A stretch of 64,000 nt of DNA, taken from NCBI GenBank assembly GCA_905479105.1, contig CAJQLE010000004.1, positions 1-64,000 on the forward strand, in the 5' to 3' direction. Source of the DNA: an uncultured Flavobacteriales bacterium. GTDB taxonomy: Bacteria > Bacteroidota > Bacteroidia > Flavobacteriales_G > Salibacteraceae. The translations under genes were made by a program, and so were the position numbers. Positions 63,153 through 64,000 of this stretch are shown here, piece after piece (position 1 is the stretch's first letter; each line of letters opens with the position of its first letter). A model generated the notes under the pieces. The model saw only the letters and a program-made list of their open reading frames with translations. It made no database searches and was not told the origin of the DNA.

Positions 63153-63680
63153 TTATTCTACCTCCATGTCATTTTGATATTCTGTGACTTCTCTGACAGC
63201 CCCGTCTTTTTTATAATAGATACACTTTCCTTCCTGAATGAAACCAAGAAAGTTTCCCTTTAAATCTCTGTTTAGATACCCCTGTCTTTCTATCTCTACT
63301 TGCTTGGAATTATCAAAATAAACGATTTGTTTATCTATTGTTGTCTCTTCGTCTAACATCGCCAGCTTATATATTACACCATTTGTGGTAGTAATATTTC
63401 CAATTATCTTTTCATTGCGGTGGCTTCTTACAATTCCAGTTGGTATACCATCCTTTACTTCTCTTAGTTCTTTAGCTGCTGTTTTATTCCTCCACGTAAA
63501 TACCAATATACCTGTTAGTGGTTTACCTTCATAATAAGCCTTTTCTACACCTTCTATTTCCTTTACTACAATATCGTCTCGGTCTACAAAAACTAAATTC
63601 GAATTATCAGATGAATTTTTATCGGACGAGCAGCTAAATAATAGTGTCACACATAAAATAGTTGATAATACCTGTTTCAT
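63153..63680 (-). CDS. Lipoprotein with MORN/YwqK-like repeats
   Basis: A 175-aa lipoprotein: MKQVLSTILCVTLLFSC gives lipid Cys17, followed by a Ser/Asn/Asp linker. The body has repeats of the YwqK/MORN type: AYYEGKPLTGILVFTWRNKT, KELREVKDGIPTGIVRSHRN and CIYYKKDGAVREVTEY, where a Tyr/Phe-x-x-Gly pattern is followed by short beta hairpins. Such proteins in Bacteroidota are often annotated as toxin-antitoxin system YwqK family antitoxin, although their function is not shown. A tiny ORF ends by overlapping its ATG (63677-63760). Confidence 0.8.
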   Translation of the reverse strand: MKQVLSTILCVTLLFSCSSDKNSSDNSNLVFVDRDDIVVKEIEGVEKAYYEGKPLTGILVFTWRNKTAAKELREVKDGIPTGIVRSHRNEKIIGNITTTNGVIYKLAMLDEETTIDKQIVYFDNSKQVEIERQGYLNRDLKGNFLGFIQEGKCIYYKKDGAVREVTEYQNDMEVE

Positions 63681-63760
63681 ACCTCAAATATAAGTTTAAC
63701 CCCAAGGCTTATTTCAGTTTTAAGCGCTTTAAGTTTTTCTAATTCAGTCTTGTCGTTCAT
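63677..63760 (-). CDS. Tiny ORF overlapping the lipoprotein start
   Basis: An ATG at 63758-63760 opens a 27-codon frame (MNDKTELEKLKALKTEISLG, then VKLIFEV) whose TGA overlaps the ATG of the lipoprotein gene as ATGA. The peptide is helix-like and charged. The overlap suggests a coupled leader peptide, or the truncated end of a former gene. No ribosome-binding site is obvious. Low confidence. Confidence 0.35.
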   Translation of the reverse strand: MNDKTELEKLKALKTEISLGVKLIFEV

Positions 63761-63847
63761 AGTTGTTCTATAGTTCGTAAAAATACAAATCGTAAACGCT
63801 CGTGCTTTTATTCAATTAAGGTATTAAAGCCAAAAAGCACAAGAAAA

Positions 63848-64000
63848 TTACTTTGTCAAAATTGAGAATATCCCGAACCCCATGCTCAGGGAATAAGGAA
63901 AATAGTATAGCCAATGATTTAGATTGTCTGTGGCGTCTAAAAACGCAAATAGAGGCGCTCCTAATTGGATTCGTACCCAACCATTGTTTGTATCAATCGC
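63848..64000 (-). CDS. C-terminal part of a gene running out of the window
   Basis: Fifty codons are open from the window edge to TAA at 63848-63850 on the minus strand (AIDTNNGWVRIQLGAPLFAF at the start, NHWLYYFPYSLSMGFGIFSI near the end). The sequence is hydrophobic with aromatic residues, as in the end of a membrane protein. The family cannot be judged from this part. The stretch 63761-63847 shows nothing else. Confidence 0.45.
   Translation of the reverse strand, partial: AIDTNNGWVRIQLGAPLFAFLDATDNLNHWLYYFPYSLSMGFGIFSILTK

Overview
The window looks like a chromosome segment of a marine-type member of the Bacteroidota, most likely Flavobacteriales or a near relative. The evidence is AT-rich DNA, TAnnTTTG-type -7 boxes, frequent TTG starts, type IX secretion (T9SS) C-terminal domains, a gliding-motility-associated C-terminal domain, a DUF6089-like protein, a guaB plus three-PPIase cluster and a long Bacteroidota-type LepB next to a WbqC-like gene. 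No rRNA, tRNA, CRISPR array, insertion sequence or phage module was seen.

Layout. 1-3.5 kb: murQ, small lipoproteins and decayed genes. 3.6-8.7 kb: a small glycan cluster with a sulfotransferase-glycosyltransferase fusion, an O-antigen ligase/polymerase-like protein and two GT4 enzymes. 8.8-15.8 kb: mostly housekeeping (TPR protein, acyl-CoA carboxylase beta subunit, PLP enzyme, WbqC-like protein, LepB). 15.9-20.3 kb: a compact minus-strand operon encoding a 1032-aa T9SS-exported LamG-like surface protein, a 73-aa protein with a PID-CTERM-type sorting tail, an exosortase with the Cys/Arg/His triad and an accessory membrane protein. 20.4-45.9 kb: a large exopolysaccharide/O-polysaccharide locus. 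It opens with a Wzc-type tyrosine autokinase and a Wzm/Wzt exporter, followed by a sulfotransferase, two asparagine-synthase-like amidotransferases, a heptose-like sugar cassette (PfkB kinase, GmhA-like isomerase, epimerase, nucleotidyltransferase), about ten glycosyltransferases, two hexapeptide acyltransferases, two acyltransferase-3 proteins and a Wzy-like protein. 45.9-49.5 kb: secreted or outer-membrane proteins, one with a T9SS type B tail. 49.6-59.6 kb: guaB, three SurA/PpiC-like chaperones and a MacA/MacB/LolD-like ABC efflux system. 59.7-64 kb: an accessory patch of small lipoproteins, gene remnants, a DUF3050 protein and orphan secreted proteins.

How it fits together. The exosortase operon is divergent from the polysaccharide operon with only about 100 bp between them. 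Exosortases of Gram-negative bacteria are often linked to exopolysaccharide loci, so the window probably encodes a sulfated, probably amidated and acylated surface polysaccharide together with a dedicated protein-sorting module. Not visible here are a Wzx flippase, an initiating phosphoglycosyltransferase and a Wza-type outer-membrane exporter. The best candidate for a little-described system is the four-gene exosortase/PID-CTERM/T9SS operon, followed by the heptose-like cassette and the sulfotransferase-glycosyltransferase fusion.
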